A stretch of 42,720 bases of DNA from contig NZ_JACJQB010000029.1 in assembly GCF_014696385.1 (NCBI RefSeq), forward strand, positions 1 to 42,720, read 5' to 3'. The translations under genes were made by a program, and so were the position numbers. Shown one piece after another: positions 26,857 through 34,173 of this stretch. This DNA comes from Pseudanabaena mucicola FACHB-723. Its GTDB lineage: Bacteria > Cyanobacteriota > Cyanobacteriia > Pseudanabaenales > Pseudanabaenaceae. Position 1 is the first letter of the stretch; every line of letters begins with the position of its first letter. The notes below the pieces were generated by a model that was not told the DNA's origin, ran no database searches, and saw only the letters and a list, made by a program, of their open reading frames with translations.

Positions 26857-27915
26857 ATGGATGCAGCACAGACCTCTCAAGATATTTTGCGTCGCTATGC
26901 TCAAGGCGATCGCGATTTTAGTGGTACTAACCTCAGTGGGATCAACCTCAGTGGGGCAAATCTTAGTAATACCGATTGGCTGGATGTCAATCTGACTAGA
27001 GCCTATCTCAATAGTGCAGTGTTGGCATTTGCCTGTCTGACCCGTGCGAATATGCGGGGGGCTTTGATGCTTGGAGCAAATCTCTGCGGAGCAAACCTCA
27101 ATCAAGCCAGTATGAGCAATGTCAATCTTTCTAATGCTGATTTACATGGGGCGAGTCTGCAAGGGACAACCCTGTTTGGCGCAAATTTGAGCCTTGCCAA
27201 TTTAATGGATGCCAACCTGATTGATGCTGATATGCGAACCGCTAACTTGAATGGGGCAATCTTAATTGGGGCTTGCCTCAAAGGGGCAAATCTCCGACAG
27301 GAGCGAGCCATTGGTGAGCAAAATGAAATTGACCCCACCAAGAAAAAACGCAACAATGCCAATCTCAGTGGTGCAGATCTATCTGGCGCTGACCTACGGG
27401 GCGCAAATCTAACGGGTGCAGATCTGCACAAGGCTAATCTCAGTGGGGCAAATCTGCAAGAAGCTACGCTCCATAGCGCCAGTTTGCAAGAAGCAATTCT
27501 CCATGGCGCAAACTTGCAAGGGATATTTCTCACAGAAGCGGATTTGACTGGTGCGACTCTATCGAATTCAGTTTTAGATAATGCCAAATTGGAACGGGCG
27601 ATTTTACTTGATGCGGACTTTAATGGCGTTACCCTAAAAGGCGCGATTATGGCAGATGTCAAAGCAAGCCGTGTGCAGATGCAGGGAGCGGATTTGACTG
27701 ATGTCAAGCTTTCCCGTGCCGATCTTAGTCGTGCCAATCTCAATGGCGCAATTATGGTACGCACCAATCTGATTGAAGCTTATTTAGCACGCACAAATCT
27801 AGCAAACACTGATCTCACCGATGCCATTCTCAATCGTGCGGAGTTAAGTAGTGCCAATTTGGTTGGGGCAATTTTGACTGGGGCAACGATGCCCGATGGC
27901 AAGGTACATAAGTAA
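26857..27915 (+). CDS. Pentapeptide-repeat protein
   Basis: 352 aa from MDAAQTSQDILRRYAQGDRD. Nearly the whole chain is A(D/N)LxG pentapeptides, such as GTNLSGINLSGANLSNTDWL, which fold into a right-handed quadrilateral beta-helix. The repeat is broken once, near residues 148-168, by a charged insert (ERAIGEQNEIDPTKKKRNN). Function of such proteins in cyanobacteria is mostly unknown. Some resemble DNA-mimicking gyrase protectors, but that is not inferred here. A GTG at 26785 would add 24 residues (a hydrophobic segment, FTLILAISLF). I prefer the ATG at 26857 because the family usually begins just before RRYAxGxRDF, though no clear ribosome-binding site decides it. Confidence 0.88.
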   Translation: MDAAQTSQDILRRYAQGDRDFSGTNLSGINLSGANLSNTDWLDVNLTRAYLNSAVLAFACLTRANMRGALMLGANLCGANLNQASMSNVNLSNADLHGASLQGTTLFGANLSLANLMDANLIDADMRTANLNGAILIGACLKGANLRQERAIGEQNEIDPTKKKRNNANLSGADLSGADLRGANLTGADLHKANLSGANLQEATLHSASLQEAILHGANLQGIFLTEADLTGATLSNSVLDNAKLERAILLDADFNGVTLKGAIMADVKASRVQMQGADLTDVKLSRADLSRANLNGAIMVRTNLIEAYLARTNLANTDLTDAILNRAELSSANLVGAILTGATMPDGKVHK

Positions 27916-27951
27916 ATCACCCCGTCCGCTTGCGGACGGGGTGATTTACTT
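27910..27951. terminator. 20-bp perfect palindrome at the pentapeptide gene end
   Basis: AAGTAAATCACCCCGTCCGC (27910-27929) pairs perfectly with 27932-27951 across a TT loop. The stop codon TAA (27913-27915) lies inside the left arm. It probably terminates both the pentapeptide gene and the leftward small ORF ending at 27955. Confidence 0.75.
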
Positions 27952-27954
27952 GAA

Positions 27955-28122
27955 TTATCTATGTAGCTCTACTAGATCTCTGCTGCTAATACAGGCAATC
28001 CGATCTTGTTCTGGAATAAACAAATACACATCTTTGTTGGCAACACTGACACAGTAACCAACCCAGCCCATGCTGATGTGGCGAAATTTTTTGTTGTTGA
28101 CGTAGGGATTATTGATATTCAC
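27955..28122 (-). CDS. Small hypothetical protein, 55 aa
   Basis: From the GTG at 28120-28122 the minus strand reads MNINNPYVNNKKFRHISMGW and continues VGYCVSVANKDVYLFIPEQD, ending SSRDLVELHR. Composition is protein-like and there is a stop (TGA) six codons upstream, so the frame is short but genuine-looking. It fills most of an otherwise empty 349-bp gap and ends 4 bp from the palindrome at 27910-27951, as a real gene would. Family not recognised. It could be the remnant of a longer gene. Confidence 0.5.
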   Translation of the reverse strand: MNINNPYVNNKKFRHISMGWVGYCVSVANKDVYLFIPEQDRIACISSRDLVELHR

Positions 28123-28264
28123 GGCGATCGCAATTCTTGCTCAGTTTTGAACTACTTAAATTTTAAATTTATCCGTTGCGATCGCAATTTTGATGTGACA
28201 AAAATACAAATTTCTCTATTGTATTTCTCTATATTGAGTGGCGGCGCTTTGCACCGCCGCTAGA

Positions 28265-29212
28265 CTATTTGGCTTTAGCAATCACAGTGCGATGTCGAGG
28301 TGTATTTGCAGTAATGCTAGGAGTTTCAAAACCTGCGGCAACTAACTCTGCGGCTAAATCAAAGGAAAAGTATTGATCGAGATAGGGTTCGGTACTTTTG
28401 AGCAGGGTCAAAATGTAAGGCGGCATTTTGCGATAGATATCGGAATGGGGATTCATGTCCATGAGGGTAAAGTAACCATTGGGGCGCAAGACTCGACGTA
28501 TTTCTCGCAAGATTTGACGCGATGCCTCTTGGGGCAATTCATGGAAAATCAGGAAGCAAGATACAAAATCAAAGGACTGATCGGGTAATCCTGTGTTTTC
28601 GGCAGTCTCATGTACCCATTGAATTTGATCGTTCTTGGTTAATTCAGGATATTTAATGCGAGTGTTGTAATTTGCGATCGCAAGGAAATGCGGTGATAAA
28701 TCTAAGCCTGTAATCTTTGCCTGTGGATAGGTCTTGTGCAGAGCAAAGGTACTCATGCCCACACTGCAACCAATATCGAGAATATCTTGAGGTTGCGGAA
28801 CTTGATCTTTAATAATATCGAGATAGCTTTGGCGTAAACGCGCATCCCCTGTGATCGATGGCTGATCATCTTTCCAGATGCGCGAGTGGACAGCGTAGGC
28901 AGCAGATTCGACTTCGGTAGCTGGCAACCAGCCAAGATTGCCTTCTTCGTAGGCATGGAAAGGCTTGAGGTAATATTCGGGATATTTTAAATTAGGATTT
29001 TGGACTTGAGCTAATTCCGCATCAAGGTCAAGTTTTTGTAAGTCCGTCGCAATTTGTCGCCACTGTACGCCCATGGACTCGGCGCGTTCGATCATCATGT
29101 TGCGGGCGCGGCTTTTAGCAATGTTAAAGAGGGGCTTAATGGAAAGGATGCCATTGACTAAACGGGATGCTAGTCCCATTTTGGGGCTAGGGTTGGAAGT
29201 TGCAACAGTCAT
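28265..29212 (-). CDS. Class I SAM-dependent methyltransferase
   Basis: 315 aa. The Rossmann methyltransferase core begins at DILDIGCSVGMSTFALHKTY (motif I, about 141), followed by KITGLDLSPHFLAIANYN (acidic motif II), ENTGLPDQSFDFVSCFLIFH (motif III/IV) and the LRPNGYFTLMDMNPHSD strand. The first 120 residues form a helical extension of unknown role. Substrate unknown. Quinone, lipid or small-molecule methylation are all possible. It starts 35 bp after the WcaF-type acetyltransferase on the same strand. A GC-rich hairpin (28240-28262) lies just past the stop. Confidence 0.88.
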   Translation of the reverse strand: MTVATSNPSPKMGLASRLVNGILSIKPLFNIAKSRARNMMIERAESMGVQWRQIATDLQKLDLDAELAQVQNPNLKYPEYYLKPFHAYEEGNLGWLPATEVESAAYAVHSRIWKDDQPSITGDARLRQSYLDIIKDQVPQPQDILDIGCSVGMSTFALHKTYPQAKITGLDLSPHFLAIANYNTRIKYPELTKNDQIQWVHETAENTGLPDQSFDFVSCFLIFHELPQEASRQILREIRRVLRPNGYFTLMDMNPHSDIYRKMPPYILTLLKSTEPYLDQYFSFDLAAELVAAGFETPSITANTPRHRTVIAKAK

Positions 29213-29247
29213 TTTAAATTTTAAATTTGAATAGCAGGATTAATCAG

Positions 29248-29793
29248 TCACTCTCTGATTTTACGTGACTTAATTGCGATCGCAGGATTGCCACTGTAAA
29301 TCGTCATCGGCTCTAGCGATTGTGTCGCCACACTGCCCAAACCTAAAATGGCTCCCTGCCCAACTCTCACCCCTGCGGCAACGGTTGCTCGCGCCGCGAT
29401 CCAGCTCCCTGTTTCTAGATAGATCGGTGCAGTTTTGAGGGCAAAATTGCGATCGCACCAGTCGTGATTACCTGTACAGAGATACACGCCTTGGGAAATA
29501 CAACAATGGCTCTCAATCGTGATCCAATCGAGATTATCTAGCCAAGCATCTTCACCAATCCACACAAAATCTTTAATAATTAATCGCCAAGGAAATTTAA
29601 CCCGCACTCCTGTTTTAATGCGAACGCCCTGACCAATTTCTGCACCAAACCAGCGCAAAATATTAACTTTTAGTCCTGAAAAGGGGATTAAATAACTCCG
29701 CACTAATGGCGCACCAACAAAGTACCAAAGTAACTGTTTAAAGATATTTGCGCCTGTGGTGTAGGAGCCTGTTGTGTAGCGATCAAGATACAA
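29248..29793 (-). CDS. WcaF-type putative acetyltransferase (left-handed beta-helix)
   Basis: 181 aa. Hexapeptide repeats form a left-handed beta-helix: IGQGVRIKTGVRVKFPWRLI, IGEDAWLDNLDWITIESHCC and VRVGQGAILGLGSVATQSLE. It matches the putative colanic acid biosynthesis acetyltransferase WcaF group, which uses acetyl-CoA to acetylate sugars. H110 within CTGNHDWCD is a plausible catalytic base. No exopolysaccharide cluster is adjacent on this strand, so the acceptor is unknown. Confidence 0.85.
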   Translation of the reverse strand: MYLDRYTTGSYTTGANIFKQLLWYFVGAPLVRSYLIPFSGLKVNILRWFGAEIGQGVRIKTGVRVKFPWRLIIKDFVWIGEDAWLDNLDWITIESHCCISQGVYLCTGNHDWCDRNFALKTAPIYLETGSWIAARATVAAGVRVGQGAILGLGSVATQSLEPMTIYSGNPAIAIKSRKIRE

Positions 29794-29827
29794 AGTTATT
29801 ACTCCTCAACTTTTAGTCCAAACTGAT

Positions 29828-30223
29828 TCATAGGGATTCCATCTTTTCTTTTAGTTCGATAAATAATTGAAAGTAGACATCGTGAATATCTTTATTGATT
29901 TGTTGGGCTACTTCGAGATTATAGGTATGTACTGAAGCGATTCTACTTTTGATCATCTTCATCCAGTTGTCGCCATCGGTAATTAATCCACGTTGAAAGG
30001 CTAACCTTAAGGCATCTCGACTGCCTTGGATGCTAACTTCTCCTTGTTCTTCGTAGTAGTCTTTAATCACTTTCCATGCGAGTTCGTAGGTGTACTCGAA
30101 GGCTTTAATTATTCCTTGTTCTTCTAGTTCACTTAATTCACCTTTTTCAATAAATTTTGTAAGTTGTACGAGTGCTTTTTGATAGTTATCAAAGCGTTGT
30201 TTCCAGCGAATGTCATTTTGCAT
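29828..30223 (-). CDS. HI0074-family HEPN protein (nucleotidyltransferase substrate-binding), orphan
   Basis: 131 aa all-helical protein: RWKQRFDNYQKALVQLTKFI, EQGIIKAFEYTYELAWKVIK and IQGSRDALRLAFQRGLI, with RIASVHTYNLEVAQQI near the end. This is the HI0074/TIGR01987 pattern, a HEPN-like partner that normally sits beside a small MNT nucleotidyltransferase (HI0073) as a toxin-antitoxin pair. No MNT gene lies in the 34-87 bp gaps on either side, so the partner is missing here. RxxxxH of active HEPN RNases may correspond to R112-H117 (RIASVH), which is tentative. Confidence 0.8.
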   Translation of the reverse strand: MQNDIRWKQRFDNYQKALVQLTKFIEKGELSELEEQGIIKAFEYTYELAWKVIKDYYEEQGEVSIQGSRDALRLAFQRGLITDGDNWMKMIKSRIASVHTYNLEVAQQINKDIHDVYFQLFIELKEKMESL

Positions 30224-30309
30224 AAAAAATTTCTGCTAGTAGATACAATATTTACAACAATATCAGCAATATATTTATAGACATTGCAGATCTAGAAGTA
30301 CATGCGTAT

Positions 30310-30582
30310 TTACATATACTCCTCAAATTCTTCCATTGGCGCATTAAAATCTTCTGACATCGAAATCTTTCCTTGCCAGATGCCAAAACCATCACGTTTT
30401 TTAGGTTGTTTTACTTCTGAACCTTCTGTATGATTTGCTTCAAGAGATTGAGTAACAGTAATATTACTTTGCTTCGCATAATTGCTCTTGAGAAATTCAA
30501 TATAATGAAATACTTCAATCTGTAAAGAATGAGGTAGTTGCTTCAATCTTTCTTCAATATTTTGAAAAGTTATTTGCATCAT
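30310..30582 (-). CDS. DUF2281-type antitoxin, no toxin alongside
   Basis: 90 aa. The start (ITFQNIEERLKQLPHSLQIE) resembles DUF2281 proteins, and the tail (GIWQGKISMSEDFNAPMEEF then EEYM) resembles the toxin-neutralising tail of VapC-associated antitoxins. In known pairs a PIN toxin follows immediately downstream. Here the next gene on the strand is the HEPN gene, 87 bp on, and no PIN frame is present. It may have lost its toxin or act as a solitary immunity protein. Confidence 0.7.
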   Translation of the reverse strand: MMQITFQNIEERLKQLPHSLQIEVFHYIEFLKSNYAKQSNITVTQSLEANHTEGSEVKQPKKRDGFGIWQGKISMSEDFNAPMEEFEEYM

Positions 30583-30599
30583 GGTTATTTTCCTTGTTT

Positions 30600-30959
30600 T
30601 TAGAGAGGTTTAGAATTTTTTGTAACTATAATTTGTTGCAGCAGGTTCTTTAATGATTGAATATCTTTTGCTTCTAATTTACCAAGTTTTTTAATTACAA
30701 GACTTTTTTCAAGGGTTGTAATGATGGGCTTAACTGCTGAAAGCTTAATTAAACCTGCTTCTGCCCATTGATGTATGAGCATTTCCCCAAATTCCACTTG
30801 AGTATTAATTTGGCTAGTAACTGCAATTAAAAGTATGTCTAGCTTTTCTCAGTTGTAAGGATTTGAGCTAATAACGATTGTTGGGCGTTTTTTGGTTGTG
30901 GTTTGGTCGGTAAATGGAAATGGGACTAAAAGCACATCACCAAAGCTATAGGTTGTCAT
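30600..30959 (-). pseudogene. MazF/PemK-like toxin with in-frame TGA
   Basis: The minus strand from the ATG at 30957-30959 reads MTTYSFGDVLLVPFPFTDQT then TTKKRPTIVISSNPYN, the conserved PemK/MazF N-terminus (GDVxLVxFPF). Codon 37 is TGA (30849-30851), after which the same frame continues with EKLDILLIAVTSQINTQVEF to a stop at 30600. The chain would be 119 residues, the usual MazF length. One base change therefore separates it from an intact mRNA-cleaving toxin. The downstream part from the ATG at 30797 can still open a 65-codon frame. The adjacent antitoxin gene overlaps its start by 14 bp. Confidence 0.85.
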
Positions 30960-31173
30960 AGGCGGAATCTTCGGGGTTGTCCCATATTTTGGCAAAGCTA
31001 GCTTCTGAGAGTTTAGTGGATGTGGTTACTAGGGCTTGTGAAGAGTTTGGGCGTTGATAGAGAAGGTCGATAAAGTTTTCCAATTCGACAATTTTATCGA
31101 ATGGAAGCTTGCGGATTTTTTCTAGTATTCTTTGTTCGGATTTCGCATCGGATTGAATTGTGTTTGCTTGCAT
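30946..31173 (-). CDS. Antitoxin of the inactivated MazF/PemK pair
   Basis: 75 aa. Residues SEQRILEKIRKLPFDKIVEL form the DNA-binding/dimer-like head, and the tail FAKIWDNPEDSAYDNL is the characteristic toxin-binding end of antitoxins paired with PemK/MazF. The final 14 bp overlap the toxin start, as in working pairs. A palindrome CAATG-GT-CATTG (31216-31227) lies about 45 bp upstream and may be its operator. Because the toxin is broken, this gene may persist only as an antitoxin. Confidence 0.8.
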   Translation of the reverse strand: MQANTIQSDAKSEQRILEKIRKLPFDKIVELENFIDLLYQRPNSSQALVTTSTKLSEASFAKIWDNPEDSAYDNL

Positions 31174-31215
31174 AGTTATGTACCTAAACTACGATGTCAC
31201 TATATCGAACTTAAA

Positions 31216-31227
31216 CAATGGTCATTG
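31216..31227. promoter_or_regulatory. Palindrome upstream of the antitoxin, possible operator
   Basis: CAATG-GT-CATTG is a perfect 5-bp inverted repeat near a -10-like TATAGT on the minus strand. Toxin-antitoxin operons are usually autoregulated at such sites. The assignment is by position only. Confidence 0.35.
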
Positions 31228-31360
31228 CTCAATACTGAGGTTGGAATCATCAACTTTTTCTACTCAATCAAAGGGGATTAGCAAGTTTACAGAAAGAGTC
31301 GGGATATAGGTAATAAAAAATACTCAAGTGCTTAATCTAGGGTTTATAGGTTAGACCAAA

Positions 31361-31402
31361 CATAGAAAGAAAGTGTTACCTGTCTGATACTTTCTTTCTA
31401 TG
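31361..31402 (-). terminator. Hairpin after the SF2 helicase gene
   Basis: CATAGAAAGAAAGT (31361-31374) pairs perfectly with ACTTTCTTTCTATG (31389-31402) across a 14-nt loop, starting 6 bp beyond the helicase stop. The T-run on the minus strand is short, so termination is likely but not certain. Confidence 0.6.
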
Positions 31403-31408
31403 CTTCTT

Positions 31409-33553
31409 TTACATTAGCTTTTTGAGGTTAGCCATAATTGTACTGGTGTTTTTGCTAGACCCGAAGTCAACATCAAAACTAGCCGCAATTGTGTGTAAAG
31501 TCTCAAAACAATTAGCTTTTCGCCAGATTTGTTCCATAAAATTGAGATACACTTTTTTTGAGTAAAACTCGTATTTTGAGTATTTATAATCCTTACGCCA
31601 TCCGATTAAACTGTCGATCCCTTCCTTAGTGTCAAGGTTGCAATTTGAGGGGATAGGGATCAACTCGCCTTGACACTTAATGTAAGGGTTAGCTGCAAAG
31701 CTAGCGCGGATAGTTGTTAAAATCGCGGTCTTGATGGCTGGTGGCAGTTGCTCTAGCGTCAAAGGATTTGTATCAATAAATTCAGAAGGATCATGTGATC
31801 TTACAAAGTTAACAGCACGGCGCAGATTGGCATATTTCCGCACGATGTCGTTATCATCAAGAACTCGCTGCAACTTGTCAAGTGCATCATTAAATGGTTT
31901 ACCCGATCGCTCATAAGCTTGATAGTCATTGGCAAATTTCAAAGCATCTTCGGTCTTCGAGAAATCATAGTCTGATGTTTGAGGTTGTTTTAGCGGCTCT
32001 GGGATTGTGAAATCAGCAACAAAATTACATTCTCGAAATAGATTTTCTTGCCCCGCAAGCTTTAGAGAATTATTTTTGCTTACTACAAAGTGAGAAATAG
32101 ACAGAGGATTGGGTACATTTGATAGCAGATCGTAGCAAGAAAGGTTTAAGAAATTCTCGATATTATCTTTTACAGTCTGCAAAACATCAAGAATATCAGA
32201 ATTATCAGTCGAGAGTTCTGTTAATTGATCATCAATCTCAGAGAGCAATTTAGATACTTTTTCACTTTCAATCGGCATATTCACATCCTCTAATACAATA
32301 AGGTCTTCATCAGTTTCTTCAGGCTTTGTTCTAGCGAGTGGTTCGGGATCTTTTGAGCTAGAACTTGAAATTTGTGGATTATCACTACTTGGCGTAGTAT
32401 CAGTAATTGGTGGAGGATTGGCATTAGTAGAATTAACTGTTGCTTCTAAAGTCCATTCTCTATGATTTCTGGGAGAGCCAAATTTTTCATACAATCCAAC
32501 GTTATCAAGCACAATGCAATAGTCCTTACCTTCAGGTTTACGCATACATCTACCAACCTGTTGTAAATACATTGATAGGGACTTGGTGGGACGGGCAAGT
32601 TGTACTACCTCACAATCAGGCACATCAAATCCTTCAGAAACAATATTAACGTTACTTAAAATTTGGATTTCTCCATTTTTAAATTTGTTGATAATTTCCT
32701 TTCTACTACGCGGAGTCGTTTTAGCATCAAGATGAGCAGCCACGAACCCTTCATCTTGATAACGTTTTGTAATGTCCTTGCTGTGAACTCTATCTACAGC
32801 AAACACGATCATCTTTCTTCCTTGTGCATGATTGATATAGCTTTTAATTAAATTAGCCATTACAACATCATCGCGCATCTCTTTACTCAACTGACTAGGA
32901 GCATAGTCACCTTCAACTATACTGACCCCACTAAGATCTACCTTAGAAAAAGTTTTTGATTTACCTAAGTATCTGATTGGGGCTAAATAGCCATCTTGTA
33001 TAAATTCTGCGACTGACTTAGAAGTGATCAAGGTATCAAATGAATCTGTAAACCCTTCCCCACTCAGTCGAATAGGACTAGCTGTTACCCCAAGTATTCT
33101 CGCATCTGGATATTCACTTAATAACTTGACATAACTTGCTGCTACTACATGATGCGCCTCATCAATGATAATCAACGAGGGATTAAGACTTGGATAATCT
33201 CGCTTACTCAGAGTTTGGATAGACGCAACTTGCACAGGTAGATTTAAATTTACAGGATTATCGCCCATAATCATTCCAGCTTCAATCTGAAAATCTACCC
33301 GCAACCTATATATATTTTGTTCAATCAACTCTTGACGGTGAGCAAGGATCAATACAGTAGAGTTTTTCTCTAATTCCTGTTTAACAATTTGATTGAATAC
33401 AACGGTCTTTCCTGTCCCCGTTGGCATCTGAAACATGACGCGCCTAAATTCAGGATTTTCCCAAGCCTCATAGATTTCCCGAATCCCCTTCTCTTGATAA
33501 TCCCTAATCTCAATTTTATGGAAATTGTAGAAATCTTCAGCCATAGATGCCAT
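31409..33553 (-). CDS. SF2 DEAD/DEAH-box helicase with unassigned C-terminal half
   Basis: 714 aa. The helicase core (about 15-375) shows a Q-like region IRDYQEKGIREIYEAW, Walker A MPTGTGKT (43-50), DEAH (131-134 in LIIIDEAHHV), the motif III-like GVTASPIRL, and motif VI QVGRCMRKPEGK. It resembles SSL2/XPB-like and type III restriction-type translocases. A Ser/Pro/Thr-rich acidic linker (about 385-440) leads to some 270 residues I cannot assign. ATP-dependent DNA or RNA remodelling is expected. No methylase or nuclease partner is next to it. It lies among toxin-antitoxin genes in a stretch without HIP1, which hints at a mobile defence-type gene. An alternative start is M4. Confidence 0.8.
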   Translation of the reverse strand: MASMAEDFYNFHKIEIRDYQEKGIREIYEAWENPEFRRVMFQMPTGTGKTVVFNQIVKQELEKNSTVLILAHRQELIEQNIYRLRVDFQIEAGMIMGDNPVNLNLPVQVASIQTLSKRDYPSLNPSLIIIDEAHHVVAASYVKLLSEYPDARILGVTASPIRLSGEGFTDSFDTLITSKSVAEFIQDGYLAPIRYLGKSKTFSKVDLSGVSIVEGDYAPSQLSKEMRDDVVMANLIKSYINHAQGRKMIVFAVDRVHSKDITKRYQDEGFVAAHLDAKTTPRSRKEIINKFKNGEIQILSNVNIVSEGFDVPDCEVVQLARPTKSLSMYLQQVGRCMRKPEGKDYCIVLDNVGLYEKFGSPRNHREWTLEATVNSTNANPPPITDTTPSSDNPQISSSSSKDPEPLARTKPEETDEDLIVLEDVNMPIESEKVSKLLSEIDDQLTELSTDNSDILDVLQTVKDNIENFLNLSCYDLLSNVPNPLSISHFVVSKNNSLKLAGQENLFRECNFVADFTIPEPLKQPQTSDYDFSKTEDALKFANDYQAYERSGKPFNDALDKLQRVLDDNDIVRKYANLRRAVNFVRSHDPSEFIDTNPLTLEQLPPAIKTAILTTIRASFAANPYIKCQGELIPIPSNCNLDTKEGIDSLIGWRKDYKYSKYEFYSKKVYLNFMEQIWRKANCFETLHTIAASFDVDFGSSKNTSTIMANLKKLM

Positions 33554-33638
33554 GTAAATTATCCGAGAAATGTTATATGAATATTTTACAAGAAATTTAG
33601 CTAACTCGATTTGTTACCCTCCTTGACATCCTCTCTCA

Positions 33639-33765
33639 ATCGAAATCTGGGATTGCGTATGTTATAAAATATTAAGGCTTTTCCTATGGTCAAGTTTCAG
33701 ATATGCAAGTTTGGGTATTGCCGTTTAACGCTAACACCGATAACGAAAGTATTTATACGCTAGAA
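33639..33765 (+). repeat. 127-bp direct repeat, copy 1 (at the deleted DUF3110 gene)
   Basis: This segment aligns without gaps to 34774-34900, with about eight mismatches by eye. It covers the upstream region plus the first 21 codons of the DUF3110 gene. The two copies are 1,135 bp apart and bracket a toxin-antitoxin module. Confidence 0.85.
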
Positions 33766-33834
33766 GTTCATACAACTGATTGGGACAGCGATCGTGATCG
33801 CAATTTTTTAGAGCAAAATGTGAGTATCCTTTGA
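33703..33834 (+). pseudogene. DUF3110 gene copy with internal deletion
   Basis: The reading frame begins MQVWVLPFNANTDNESIYTL like the intact gene at 34838, then jumps after about residue 22 to TDWDSDRDRNFLEQNVSIL, which corresponds to the intact protein's C-terminal part (from about residue 91). Roughly 200 bp of the middle are missing, and the tail then diverges. The 43-residue product lacks most of the domain, so it is scored as a decayed duplicate. Confidence 0.8.
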
Positions 33835-33836
33835 AC

Positions 33837-33870
33837 TGTAATCTAAAATGACAATAAATGTAATCTAAAA
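33837..33870 (+). promoter_or_regulatory. Paired 12-bp direct repeats upstream of the RHH/PIN module
   Basis: TGTAATCTAAAA occurs exactly at 33837-33848 and 33859-33870, a 22-bp period (about two helical turns), ending 27 bp before the antitoxin start. Toxin-antitoxin operons are commonly autoregulated by the antitoxin binding tandem sites, so this is a likely operator. Binding is inferred. Confidence 0.5.
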
Positions 33871-33897
33871 AGATAACAACTAGCTCTAACAAAATAT

Positions 33898-34173
33898 ATG
33901 GCTAAAACTTTCACAATTACCCTTCCCGACAATCTGGAACAAGCCGTAACAGATCGGGCAGAACAATTAAATCAGTCGCCTGAAGTGATCTTGTTGCAAG
34001 CCTTAACAAAGCAGTTGATAAATACGCCTCACAATAATCACATTGCAATCACCGAAACAGATCCTCTAATCCAACTAATTGGCTCTCTTGACATTGATAT
34101 TCCTGATCTTGCGGAAAATCACGATCGCTACATTGCTCAAGATTTACTTCAGGAACTCAATACAGATGCCTAA
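33898..34173 (+). CDS. RHH-type antitoxin of a VapBC-like module
   Basis: 91 aa. The N-terminus AKTFTITLPDNLEQAVTDRA with SPEVILLQALTKQL is a ribbon-helix-helix DNA-binding fold. The tail (DPLIQLIGSLDIDIPDLAEN, then HDRYIAQDLL) is the toxin-binding part seen in PIN-associated antitoxins. It overlaps the PIN gene by 8 bp (ATGCCTAA) and has a tandem repeat upstream suited to autoregulation. Both proteins look intact. Confidence 0.8.
   Translation: MAKTFTITLPDNLEQAVTDRAEQLNQSPEVILLQALTKQLINTPHNNHIAITETDPLIQLIGSLDIDIPDLAENHDRYIAQDLLQELNTDA

Noticed and set aside
27102-27767. 221-codon open frame on the minus strand opposite the pentapeptide gene
   Set aside because: It is a shadow of the repeat-rich gene on the plus strand: its composition (RLAPLRSA-type repeats) mirrors the pentapeptide codons, and no start signal is seen.
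28240-28262. GC-rich hairpin after the methyltransferase stop
   Set aside because: The best pairing is only about 6 bp with mismatches and no T-run, so I did not list it as a terminator.
28006-28263. 85-codon plus-strand frame after the pentapeptide gene
   Set aside because: It overlaps the protein-like minus-strand frame at 27955-28122 and has no ribosome-binding site. The antisense reading is more plausible.
30849-30851. Recoding of TGA in the MazF-like frame
   Set aside because: No insertion element for selenocysteine or other recoding signal is seen, and MazF does not use such a residue. A nonsense mutation or sequencing error is simpler.
33601-33636. Possible IS200/IS605 end (CCTTGACATCCTC) near 33610-33640
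   Set aside because: The short match recalls ends of such elements in other cyanobacteria, but no transposase, hairpin or second end is present.
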